From Flectonema sp. DT1601 (lineage: Eukaryota; Euglenozoa; Diplonemea; Diplonemida; Diplonemidae): 64,000 bases of DNA. Every line of letters starts with the position of its first letter. Positions within the stretch are counted from its first letter, which is position 1. The notes under the pieces are model-generated. The model was not told the origin of the DNA. It saw nothing but the letters and a program-made list of their open reading frames with translations, and did not search any database. Shown piece after piece: positions 42,607-52,319 of the stretch. A program made the translations under genes and the position numbers. Where the stretch lies: positions 1,116,001 to 1,180,000 of the forward strand of contig OZ025782.1 of NCBI GenBank assembly GCA_964019425.1, read 5' to 3'.

Positions 42607-45600
42607 TCACACGCGAGAGACAGGAACGCCATGATGAATCCAAACAGCCTTTTTGTTATACCGGCAACCTGTACCACAACACATTCCAGATTCCAATTCA
42701 GGTTCGGTACACAGCCTCATGTTGATGCTCCCGCAAGTGCTTTCCGCTTCGTCGTACGTTGCCGCTTCCCCATGACAGACGTCACCAAACTTCGATGAGC
42801 ACCTCATTCCATCCAACGAACAGCATCTGACGCTTGCTGTGGTGGCCGACTGCCTTGGGAGAGAAACATGTGAACAGCTGCTGGTGCTGTACCGAACATC
42901 CTTCGAAACCCAAACGCCAACTAGATCGTAATTACAACCGGTTGCGCAACACGTTCTGGATGACAGCTCTGCGGGGCTGCAAAGCCTCCTCCCCACAGCG
43001 CTACAGATCTGCATTGCTTCTTCGTAGGTACGCGAACTTCCGAAACACGTGTTGTCTGCGTAGGAAATACACGATTCCCCATCCACCGAGCAACACCTAA
43101 CTGCTCCCGTAGTCGACGAGGTAGTCGCGATGGCAGATCCTGTTCCTGGACAGCCGTCAGCAGTGTAGCGGAGTGGATCTGAAGTTGGTGCCGATGTTGG
43201 TGGTGGAGACGGGACGTGCCGAATCCAAACAGCCTTTTTGTTATACCGGCAACCTGTACCACAACACATTCCAGATTCCAATTCAGGTTCGGTACACAGC
43301 CTCATGTTGATGCTCCCGCAAGTGCTTTCCGCTTCGTCGTACGTTGCCGCTTCCCCATGGCAGACGTCACCAGACTTCGAAGAGCACCTCATTCCATCCA
43401 ACGAACAGCATCTGACGCTTGCTGTGGTGGCCGACTGCCTTGGGAGAGAAACATGTGAACAGCTGCTGGTGCTGTAGCGGAGTTCTGAAGGATCTGAAGT
43501 TGGTGGCGGGGTTGGTGGTGTTGTCGGTGGAGGAGTCGGTGGCGCCGTTGGTGGAGGTGTTGGCGGCGGAGTCGGTGGTGGTGTTGGTGGAGGTGTTGGT
43601 GGCGGAGTCGGTGGCGCCGTTGGTGGAGGAGTTGGAGGAGGTGTTGGCGGAGGAGTCGGTGGCGCTGTTGGTGGCGGAGTTGGAGGAGGTGTTGGCGGAG
43701 GAGTTGGTGGTGGAGTCGGCGGTGCTGTTGGTGGTGGAGTCGGCGGCGGTGTTGGCGGTGCTGTTGGCGGCGGAGTCGGTGGCGCAGTTGGAGGAGGTGT
43801 TGGTGGTGGAGTCGGCGGCGGAGTTGGCGGTGCTGTTGGCGGCGGAGTCGGTGGAGGTGTTGGTGGTGGAGTCGGAGGTGCTGTTGGCGGCGGAGTCGGT
43901 GGAGGTGTTGGTGGTGGAGTCGGCGGCGGAGTTGGCGGCACTGTTGGCGGCGGAGTCGGTGGAGAAGTTGGTGGCGGTGTTGGCGGCGGAGTCGGTGGAG
44001 AAGTTGGTGGCGGTGTTGGCGGCGGAGTCGGTGGTGTTGTTGCTGGCGAAGTTGAGGAAACAAACTCCTGCGAAACGAACACCGAAGTCACCAATCCAGA
44101 ACTCCAACAGATGAAATACGAAACTCCCGCAGGCCTGTTTTGATAATGCAATTCGATAATACCATTTGAAGGCCTGACGTGATGTACGACCTTCGACGAA
44201 CACGAAGCATCCGTCGAGATTGCCACTTCGTCAGACGTATCGAATTCCACACTTCCCGGAAGCAGCGTGAACTTTCCAGAGCTCCCGGTAATGGCTTCAT
44301 GGGTCACCTCAGGATCGATGTTTGGACACCGGAATACCTGCGTTGTTTCACTACTGGTTGCCACGTAAACTGAGCTGGTCCTTGAAAGTGTTCTTCCAGA
44401 CCACGTCAGTGTTCCTAATGACATCCCGTTAACAGTCACAGCAATACTACTAATAACACCGCCACTGCCGCTGCGAGAGAACTCCAGCTCCACCGCAATT
44501 GCCCTCGACGACGGCAACGATGGCCCTGAACCGACGCAGTTCCCGCTCATGCAAACATTTCCCGACGACGAAAACGTGACAGTCTCGTAGTCGGCGATTA
44601 TCCAACTGAAGGTCGCAGAAGCAGCCGGGATTTCAAACTTCACGTACTCCGGCACGTAAGGGCTCCTTGAGTTTCTCAAGAAGAACCCATTCGTGTCGAG
44701 GAACCTTCGAGTCCCGGAACACCATCCCCGAACCTGAAACGACGACGAGTCGACCACTTCGCTCCCCTCAGTCAACGACGACGCCGGTATCCGGAAGGTC
44801 ACGATCTCGTCCAACTGGTAGTCGTAGCTCGGCAGCGCCGCGAGCGTTATCGTGAAGAGCGAACCCGATACCGCCACGTTCCCAACTCGCAGCAAGGTGT
44901 CCCTTTCCGTGTTCCACGGAGAGTCACTCCTCAGACCTTTCAGGGACTCCAACACCGCCCTGATCGACTCTCCGTCGCTTTTCCAGCTGTCGCTCTGAAG
45001 CTTCAGCACTATCGTGTGCCCGCCACTCCGCAACGCTTCCCGTTGGTCCGCCGCCGTCACCAGCGTCCCGGTGATAGACACGAATTCACCACAAATGATC
45101 TTAAAGTCATCAACAAACGACGGACCTCCACTGTTGAATATCGTACCGACACTGCTCACTCCATCTGCACAGCTCCCGCTGCTGTACGCCCGCGTCCCCA
45201 CGAGAACACCGTCGAGGTACTCGTTGATTTCACTGGGGGAGACGACTTCGATTTCTATCTTGTGCCACTTAGACGGGTTCACCAAGTAATCGTAACTTGA
45301 ACCGTATCCGTACGCAACACGGGGGGTGATCGGTGATCCACTGTAGGTGTATGACAGCCTTCCGGGTTGGAAACTGTAGCAGATCCCTCCATTCTTCCAC
45401 ATGTAGATTCCGTACCTCACGTCGCTGTGTTTCTTCGAGTATTTGATCCGAGCCGACAACCTGCGAGGATGTCCGGCAAAGTCGAACGTCGCCGACCTGG
45501 CTCCCACCTGACCAGCATCTCCCACTTGAAGCGATCCGACACCCGAGTACGAATCAGTCGTAATGATCCCCGTCCCCTCGGCCGCGTTGGTGCTCAACAG

Positions 45601-46689
45601 GGACGTGTCGTCATCAAAGTCCGAGGTGGCCGTGTATGGGCACGTCGCAAACGCTGCACAAGTCGGTCCTCCGTACTCACCGACGCATCGGCACACCCCA
45701 TTCGAAACACACGTTCCCCTGTCACCGGAGCAGGCTTCCGGATCAGCTTGTCCGAAGCAAACAGTCGTCGCGTCCAAAACATTCACTTCAACACTGCAAC
45801 TCGTTGACGTCCCGTCCGCGCCGTCGAACGAAAACGAAATCGTTTGTGAAGTCCCCGCATCTGAGGCAGAAGGCGTAAGCGTCTTCGTCCGGAAGAATGG
45901 CGACGACCTCGTGACCCCGTCGCTCGTCAGCGCAGTTGTATACGTTGCTATGGCCGACACCGTGAACTCAGTGCCGTGGGGAATGTTAATCGAACCAGTC
46001 TTCGTGAGTATACAACGAGGAGAAGTCAACGACTCACAGTGGTACAGGAACCTGATAGCCTGGGCATCCCCTTCGCTCAACGTTGATCGTTGTCCAATCG
46101 GCTTCGGAGAATCAATCGTCGGGAGGCCATTCTTCGTAAAAGCGGTAGCACTGTAGTGCATTATCGAATCATAGTCGTAGGGTCCAATGGTGTTGACTGT
46201 CGATCTCAATTCGAACTGATCGACGAAGTCCTCTTGGATGTTCTCCGTCTTGATGTTCACAAAATCATCCCTGTCGCTCCGGCTCTGCTCGTGCCAGAAT
46301 CCCATCGCGTGTAATACCTCGTGGAGTGTTGATCCGGATGAACAGGTTTCCTTCAGCCAAATCATCGTCGGAGCTCCCCTCACCATTCCGATGTTCGCCT
46401 TGCACCCTCCAGCGTAGTACACGAACTTCATGTAGTTCACGTCCGACGCCGTCGCAGCTCTGAACCGAACACAAGTCTTCTCCTCGATCACACCTATCGA
46501 AGTCAGGATTCTCGCATCGTCCGAATCGAGAGACGAGTCTATTTGGTAGGGAACAACACCACCAGGCCACAGGTTTCCATTCCATCCACTCAGAGTCTGC
46601 ACGTCAGACTCGAACACCATGTCACCGATGGTCACATCTCGGCTCGCAGCGCAGCAAAGGGCCGCGAGCAGTGCAACTGCCCTGTGCAT
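42607..46689 (-). CDS. astacin-family (M12A) secreted metalloprotease, copy B2
   Basis: A 1360-residue near-copy of B1 with the same length, linker and alpha-beta-alpha tail. At the protein level two differences were noticed, both in the tail: a G-to-R change in the beta domain (LSSRTCC for LSSGTCC) and I-to-M in the last alpha domain (ESGMCC for ESGICC). The catalytic residues (H123, E124, H127, H133, Y179) are intact. Its 5' flank ends the duplicated array at about 46816. Intronless. Confidence 0.9.
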   Translation of the reverse strand: MHRAVALLAALCCAASRDVTIGDMVFESDVQTLSGWNGNLWPGGVVPYQIDSSLDSDDARILTSIGVIEEKTCVRFRAATASDVNYMKFVYYAGGCKANIGMVRGAPTMIWLKETCSSGSTLHEVLHAMGFWHEQSRSDRDDFVNIKTENIQEDFVDQFELRSTVNTIGPYDYDSIMHYSATAFTKNGLPTIDSPKPIGQRSTLSEGDAQAIRFLYHCESLTSPRCILTKTGSINIPHGTEFTVSAIATYTTALTSDGVTRSSPFFRTKTLTPSASDAGTSQTISFSFDGADGTSTSCSVEVNVLDATTVCFGQADPEACSGDRGTCVSNGVCRCVGEYGGPTCAAFATCPYTATSDFDDDTSLLSTNAAEGTGIITTDSYSGVGSLQVGDAGQVGARSATFDFAGHPRRLSARIKYSKKHSDVRYGIYMWKNGGICYSFQPGRLSYTYSGSPITPRVAYGYGSSYDYLVNPSKWHKIEIEVVSPSEINEYLDGVLVGTRAYSSGSCADGVSSVGTIFNSGGPSFVDDFKIICGEFVSITGTLVTAADQREALRSGGHTIVLKLQSDSWKSDGESIRAVLESLKGLRSDSPWNTERDTLLRVGNVAVSGSLFTITLAALPSYDYQLDEIVTFRIPASSLTEGSEVVDSSSFQVRGWCSGTRRFLDTNGFFLRNSRSPYVPEYVKFEIPAASATFSWIIADYETVTFSSSGNVCMSGNCVGSGPSLPSSRAIAVELEFSRSGSGGVISSIAVTVNGMSLGTLTWSGRTLSRTSSVYVATSSETTQVFRCPNIDPEVTHEAITGSSGKFTLLPGSVEFDTSDEVAISTDASCSSKVVHHVRPSNGIIELHYQNRPAGVSYFICWSSGLVTSVFVSQEFVSSTSPATTPPTPPPTPPPTSPPTPPPTPPPTSPPTPPPTVPPTPPPTPPPTPPPTPPPTAPPTPPPTPPPTPPPTAPPTPPPTPPPTPPPTAPPTPPPTAPPTPPPTPPPTAPPTPPPTPPPTPPPTPPPTAPPTPPPTPPPTPPPTAPPTPPPTPPPTPPPTPPPTPPPTAPPTPPPTTPPTPPPTSDPSELRYSTSSCSHVSLPRQSATTASVRCCSLDGMRCSSKSGDVCHGEAATYDEAESTCGSINMRLCTEPELESGMCCGTGCRYNKKAVWIRHVPSPPPTSAPTSDPLRYTADGCPGTGSAIATTSSTTGAVRCCSVDGESCISYADNTCFGSSRTYEEAMQICSAVGRRLCSPAELSSRTCCATGCNYDLVGVWVSKDVRYSTSSCSHVSLPRQSATTASVRCCSLDGMRCSSKFGDVCHGEAATYDEAESTCGSINMRLCTEPELESGMCCGTGCRYNKKAVWIHHGVPVSRV
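43499..44039 (-). repeat. PT-linker minisatellite in B2
   Basis: A ~540-bp PPTPPPT-encoding repeat; same length and order as in B1. Confidence 0.85.
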
Positions 46690-46707
46690 TTTCTTTTTAT
46701 GAATTGA

Positions 46708-46737
46708 CTGAAGCAGCCCTTTGGGGAGGAAAAGAAT
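46708..46737 (-). promoter_or_regulatory. predicted trans-splice acceptor, astacin B2
   Basis: Same signal as at A1, 18 nt before the ATG at 46689. Confidence 0.55.
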
Positions 46738-48027
46738 AAGAAATCACAGTATTATTTAACAATGACGCAAACACGATCCCACACAAAGCAAAGCTACAGT
46801 CTACTTCGTAGTTGTGCAAATGTTATGAGTGGATGCCTAATTTTATGCGCTGCTAGTCATAAGATGCGACTAAGAGTAAATTTCACAAGGATGAGAAACA
46901 AGGTAAAGATACTATAGAATTCCAATTGTGTAGCGTCTTGCTATATTGGTATTAAGGTAACTTAATATGTGTCAATGATTCTCGTTGCAGCTAACCGTGA
47001 GCGCTTAGTGTTGTTTTCACTAGTATGAAAGACTCAAATAAGTGTTTCCTTTCTGTATTAAAGAACTTCACCGGAGAAGGTTCAAAGAAGGAACCTTCTG
47101 AGTTACTGTGGAACATAACAAAACCAATAGGTTCCCAATGTACTATTTAATTTTGTATACTACTACTTGTTCAGAGAGCTACACATCTTGTGAATACAGA
47201 AACGGCAGCATCAACAGTAGTAAAACAAGTGTTGAACAAGCTGACTTAATGGCTATCACGAATTATTATCTACGAGGGAATTGACATTCAACATTTCCAC
47301 TACATTTAACGACAGTCATCGTTACGACAAAACACTCGCTCAGATGGTACTGGCGAAATAATTTAAAAAAAAAGAATCATATAAATAAAATCATCCTAAT
47401 AAACAGGAATGACTTCCACCGAAGTAATTTAGAATGAAGAAACCCCATTTCACCAAAATGCATTAGGAAGAAATGTTTAGCAAAGAAAAACAAGTCAAAT
47501 GAGAGTTGGCTGATTAGTAAATATAAAAAAACTGCACTTGAGAAAATAAGACAGTCAAAACATTAAATAAACTGTTCTGCTGTTCCGTGTAACCCTTTTG
47601 GAATACTTAGTTTCAGGAGCCTTAATCTTATTAGCAGTAAGTTTCTGGGGGACTTTATTCCAAATGTCTCGTAAATCAATTTTAAAAGTAGTTCTTATCG
47701 TAAGAACTGATAATCATTAATATGATTTCGTATGACGAAGTTGGATCTCTAGCTTTGCGACGAGTTTAATATCAACTGGAAGTCCTTTGACGCTTCTTTT
47801 TGAAATAGGATCATCCGTCAGCCTTTTTTCTTGTTCTTTACTTTCAGTAATGAGTGCCATTTCACAGTCACGCGTTCTTAAGGAACATGTGAAAGTTAAA
47901 ATTCCGAACGTTTGAAATCTTTTTTGTCGAAGTGATCAAAAAATTTGGTTTACCCTTTTATGAGTGTGTCTCGAATAACGATAGAATCGAATGAGATTGA
48001 TTACTAGCAGTCAATCAAAAAAAAATC

Positions 48028-48115
48028 AAATGCAAAAAAGAATTCGTAGGACAACAAACAAACGATAGTTGGGTTTCGGAGCTGAAATTAAGAAATCTTT
48101 CCTCAGAACCATTCC
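48028..48115. repeat. R3 repeat, copy 3 (partial)
   Basis: Includes AATTCGTAGGACAACAAACA and TTGGGTTTCGGAGCTGAAAT blocks. It links the 91-bp insertion at 310-400 with the copy at 3551-3693, because it contains parts of both. Confidence 0.5.
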
Positions 48116-48194
48116 AGATTGATTTGATGGTATTTATCAGTCAATAAAAAAAAAAGCAACAAAATTTCAATCAAATGCAAAAAAATATTGATTA

Positions 48195-48617
48195 GTTGGT
48201 TAGTTAGCAAAATACAGAACTGATGACTACGTAGCCCGCATCAGTAACGACCCAATCGCGAAGATTGTAGTTTTATAGCTTCGGCTAGAAGTGATCGACT
48301 TCCAGCTCCCACCTTGCGCAGAGGCTAACAGGTTGTAAACAACTAAAGAAAATAAAAGAGACATAGGGGGAAAGGTGAAAAAAAAAGTAAAATAAACTAA
48401 TTCCATAAGCAGCATCTTTCTTTATAATACGACCATATGTGCTATATTCCCACATACCACGAAAGAAAATCTAGCTGCCCAAAAACATAATTAACTGCGG
48501 GCTTACCGAAAGCTTTTTGAAAGTACCACAAAAATTAGGCAGCACGTAGCCATATCACTCAGCATGAAATGAAAACAAAAGGATCAGTCAGTTTATGGTC
48601 ATAACTGTGCCGGACCA
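48195..48617. repeat. R2 repeat, copy 7 (near full length)
   Basis: Left half 48195-48420 with imperfect hairpin at about 48284-48304; right half 48420-48617 ending GTCATAACTGTGCCGGACC. It lies 35 kb from the other full copies and in the same orientation. Confidence 0.6.
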
Positions 48618-49467
48618 GTTGCTAACATGTCTTTGAAGAAGTACTGAGCCCTGCTATTAGGCTCCCTCATTGGTAAATAGAAGGTAACTACCTCTTCGTG
48701 GGCTCGGTACTACAGCCACTTGATTAACCCCTCTGTTGCGTTGAATCTTGTCGATACCAATACTATCTGACAGGAGTGTCCAGTCATCGAGAAATACTTA
48801 TGAAAACAAAAACCAGAGAATCACATTTATTTTGATTGCAAATTACCACAAAAGACACTCCTAACGCTTATCGTGTAAAAATGATAAAAAGAAGCAAAGG
48901 GGAAACAAACATAAGTAAGAGAGAAGTTTTGCTCTAGGGTGACATCAAACTTGGCATTCCGCAAAAGGTAACAAAATAACAGAAAAATCCAACAGTCTGA
49001 TGTGGTTCGACGAACAAAAACATGACTTAAGATGTAACGCCTTTGCTTCATAATATATAAAAATAATAAATAATAAATAAACAAACTCCGCGACTAACTT
49101 CTTGCCAGATCAGCAGACTAAGCGGGAGTAGGAATTGTTAGTTAGACACAAGCGCCTAAAAAGAAAACGCAATTGAGATGAGCCTTATATTTTGTTGATC
49201 GCAGCCAGTGATACTGACGCAGGGGAGATGAATGTTTTGAATTCGTATAATACAACTGCGGTGTATTAACATAACGATAATGACGACGGGGGGGGAAATG
49301 GATAATAAATATCGGCTCTTGATCTGAATTACTTCGTCTCAGACTTCGGGGGGTGTAATCTTCTTCAAGATATACGGAAGCCATGATGTGAATAATATTC
49401 TTCAATACTACGTCAGTAATCATGTCTTTTAGGCTCGAAGGATAACCAGCTGAGTCATACAAAACAA

Positions 49468-51708
49468 TCACCTTTTTAACATAGGATCGGTGGACTGTTC
49501 TGGCAACTTGCAACTCTTCTGGGTACAGGAACCTCCCCAATTATAGTGAGTGACTGGTTTTGGTTTTCTCGGACACGCACCGAGTTCTCTAACAGTGTTA
49601 CCGTGAAGGTCACGTTGTGTCGGAGGTGGGGTCATCTTAAGTGGAAGAAGATGTGTGTCGGGGAATCGCTTCATCATGTCTGAAAATGCTTCAGGAGTCG
49701 GATGAATTCCGTGAAGAATCATTGATGTGTCGGTTATGTCTTGGAGAATTTCCCATCCGTAACCTCTGTTGATGCAGTGACCTCGACAGTCTTTGAGAAA
49801 ATTAAATCTCAGATTCGCAATATAAAACCATCTCCCAACCATAACATCTTCAAACTTGAAATCAATATTGTTTTCTACAAGTTTTGAATCACGCATCCAA
49901 TCAACCAAATCAAAGCTCATGGTCACTAGTAAGCCAGAAGTTCTTTTTATTCCGAACCATGGAAGTGCTCTTCCATGATAAATGGTCGGATACGTAAACG
50001 AGTCCAGATCGTTTGCCAACATATTAAGTCGATAGAACGCGTCATCGTCTCCTTTACAAATGTAGTCAGCTCTGATCCTGTCCGCAACAAACGCGTAGAA
50101 TGCATAGGCCTTTCGACTCATGCCGATGAGTACATCGTCAGTTTTGGGACCTTGACCACTCCAGTTGCCTTCTTTTAAATCAAAAAAGAGAATGTCTTTT
50201 GTAATCTTCGCTTCTTTCAACAATTCAGGAGAATACGTATAATTCGTCGAAGGATGGTGTGCCAGTAGGTACTTCGCAATCACAGTTGCATCAGAACTCT
50301 TGTGATAATTCCACACTCGAGAGTATCGTAAAAAGGAATCTCTTTGCAACTTTCTGAAGTAAGCTCCCTTTTTTGTGTCTACTGCTGGAATACCGAATGC
50401 TACGACCCAATGTTTCTTGTAGTCAGCGTCATTTGGGAACAAGTCTTCCCTAATAATTTGGATTAGACTTTTTATTCTCTTCTTGCGTGTGTCAGCAGTA
50501 GTAATCTTCCCAGTTGTCTCATTTCTCCAACCTGCCGGTGATTGACGGTGCTTTTTAAAAAAATGATTTGTCGGAAGAGCCGTTCCCGGATAAGGAAGTT
50601 TCTTTACCTCACTGAAATCTTCGACACTCTTTGTAAATAGTTTACTGTAAATGGAATTATCTCCGTCAGCATCTTGTTCGTTGTTCCACCACGAGCAAAT
50701 ATGTTCAAGTGAACTGTCGTTTACGTTGTTTTCTTTAGTCTGTTTTGGTTGTATTTCTAAAACAGATCAAATGACTTGAAAAAAAATAGAAAATTAGGAA
50801 AAAGTTCAAAATCCCCTCCGAAAACCGCCAACAAAGTATTGAAAATGTTACATAAGCCCAACCCCAATAAAAAAAAAAAAAAAATCTCTTTTTTTTTCTA
50901 ACACGGCAAAACATACGCAAGCATTCCACGGAACAGAAGGAAAACTGACCACTCGAAAATGTGCTCTTTTAAACTTAAAATAATCTGGTTCAGAGTTAAG
51001 AATCTCTGTATTGAAACCATATTTATAGCTTAGATCGTACCATTCTGTCGGGTAGAGTGTGTTAATGAACTCTTCGAATGAATTAGTTTTCGATGCACTG
51101 CTTGCCCTATTCAGTTCACTAAAGGATTCATCACAAGGAGCGATTACCATCGTAGATATCGATAAACTTGACGTCCACGCATTTGCTTTGTATTTTGGAC
51201 CAGCTGCGAGCTTGACTCCTTCCAATGGAATACTTGCGAGAGCATTAATATCACCACTGATGTATGATTTAGAGTCGAGGTATATTATTCGATCGATACC
51301 TCTCATTCCCCAAAGTGCTCGTAGAGCTAGTTTGGGATCGAAACCATCGACTAGCGTGCATATGTTCCAACCTGTTCCTAATAACATTCTCCTTGCTGTT
51401 GGTGATAGTGAGTTTGTGTTGTCTTCGAGAATCCATGGAGTGTATGGCTCTTGTAGTTTTAGGTTTGCTCGTCGAATCAGTTTCGCTATTCCGGCTATTT
51501 CATCAGTTGCTCCATCATCGTTCAGCATTGTCCACAAGGTCAGTTTTTCAGTCTTCATCATACTTCCTCCTACACACAGTGGCATGGACCGCTTTTTAGA
51601 TGAGACACCCAAACGTGATGACGACCCTCCAATTGGAAACCAGTTCAACCCAAGAAAAAAGCAAGAAGCTAACACCACGAGAAGCCATCGGACTCGAGGT
51701 GTCTTCAT
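49468..51708 (-). CDS. bimodular glycosyltransferase, GT8-like plus GT31-like, 2 exons
   Basis: Joining exon 1 (51708-50917) and exon 2 (50739-49468) across a 177-nt GTATGT...CAG intron gives 687 residues. An N-terminal signal-anchor (WLLVVLASCFFLGLNW, about 9-24) predicts a type II Golgi enzyme. The first half resembles GT8/glycogenin-like transferases (DRIIYLDSKSYISGDI), but the DxD motif reads DSK, so this module may be inactive. The second half has GT31 signatures: RKLQRDSFLRYSRVW, the metal-binding GDDDAFYR (DDD at about 495-497) and EDVMVG (about 561-566), as in beta-1,3-galactosyl/GlcNAc transferases, including kinetoplastid surface-glycan enzymes. Donor sugar and acceptor are unknown. 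The start is fixed by a polypyrimidine-TCAG tract 14 nt upstream. The region between exons lacks coding character, and phase 0 is kept on both sides. Confidence 0.8.
50740..50916 (-). other. cis intron in glycosyltransferase gene (177 nt)
   Basis: GTATGT donor, phase 0, T-rich body and CAG acceptor joining WNAC to TKENN. An earlier TTTTAG at about 50760 would break the frame. Confidence 0.75.
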
Positions 51709-51722
51709 TTGTTGTTATTTTC

Positions 51723-51741
51723 CTGATTAAAAAAAAAAAGA
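51723..51741 (-). promoter_or_regulatory. predicted trans-splice acceptor, glycosyltransferase gene
   Basis: Minus strand CTTTTTTTTTTTAATCAG, 14 nt before the ATG. It is the clearest polypyrimidine-AG signal in the window. Confidence 0.65.
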
Positions 51742-52319
51742 ATTAACCGTTTTTTACAACAAAAAAAAAAAAAAAAAAAAAAAATCCCACAGCAAAAAAC
51801 GTCTGTGAAAAAGTTAGCTTTACGAAAAACACTTCAACAACATTATACAGTCGACATCAATTTACTGCCATTACTAAAAACAGAACGATGCCCTTCTTAC
51901 AAAATCTAGGGGGCTAAGAGGAACCATTGTACTTTACTCATAAAACGCAAATAGTACTATATAACCCGGGAAATGGTAAAAAACAACATTGTTTTTTTTT
52001 TTTAAAAAAAAAGGAAAACCTGCGAGTCTACCCAAAAATCGGTCACGGCCTTGTGGAATTATTATTTATTACACGAAAACAAAAACCAACCCATAATCAA
52101 CAAAAACAAGTACCAGTCGGAATTATTCAGACGAGGTATCAATCAGGTCTGTCCTTCTATCAAACACTAAACGACGAAGTCGATGCATAAGGAGGGTTGC
52201 TACACTGAAATTTAAAAAAAAAAAAAAAAAAAAATTAAATAATTTTGTAACATAAACCGAAGGCGGAAAAACATAAGCAAAACACGCGTGTTTTTTTTTT
52301 TTTTTCGTCACAAGGGATT
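51742..52319. other. intergenic, no gene seen
   Basis: About 580 bp between the glycoside-hydrolase-like gene stop and the glycosyltransferase acceptor; A-runs at 51761-51783 and 52212-52234. Nothing else was recognised. Confidence 0.5.

Larger units (their letters stand above)
21165..46816. repeat. 25.6-kb segmental array: astacin A+B pair duplicated once
   Basis: Unit 1 (about 21165-33744) and unit 2 (about 33745-46640) each hold an A-type and a B-type astacin gene with their intergenic DNA. Landmarks in the left part of the units (21214, 22250, 22817, 23035) recur exactly 12,580 bp later (33794, 34830, 35397, 35615) with only scattered substitutions. Unit 2 is about 315 bp longer because of tail and linker changes in gene A. 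The right edge is sharp at about 46816, where the shared astacin 5' flank (GTAGTTGTGC) gives way to unrelated sequence. The near-identity points to a very recent duplication. Confidence 0.9.
46817..49467. other. gene-free, repeat-bearing stretch right of array
   Basis: Unrelated to the array from 46817 on. It holds an R5 fragment (47618-47655), R3 fragments (48028-48115 and about 48130-48180) and a near full-length R2 copy (48195-48617). No coding frame is supported. Confidence 0.45.

Noticed and set aside
21165-46816. Array considered as an assembly artefact (haplotypes placed in tandem)
   Set aside because: Not fully excluded, but A and B genes differ in tails and intergenic DNA, A1 and A2 differ by linker and domain number, and distinct flanks bound each side, so a real tandem is more likely. 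Read depth would settle it.
49142-49540. 132-codon minus-strand frame overlapping the glycosyltransferase 3' end
   Set aside because: Starts in another phase within the final glycosyltransferase codons, has no ATG start and no homology; it is probably 3' UTR.
51059-51730. 223-codon plus-strand frame
   Set aside because: Lies antisense to exon 1 of the glycosyltransferase, which has recognisable motifs and a strong upstream acceptor.
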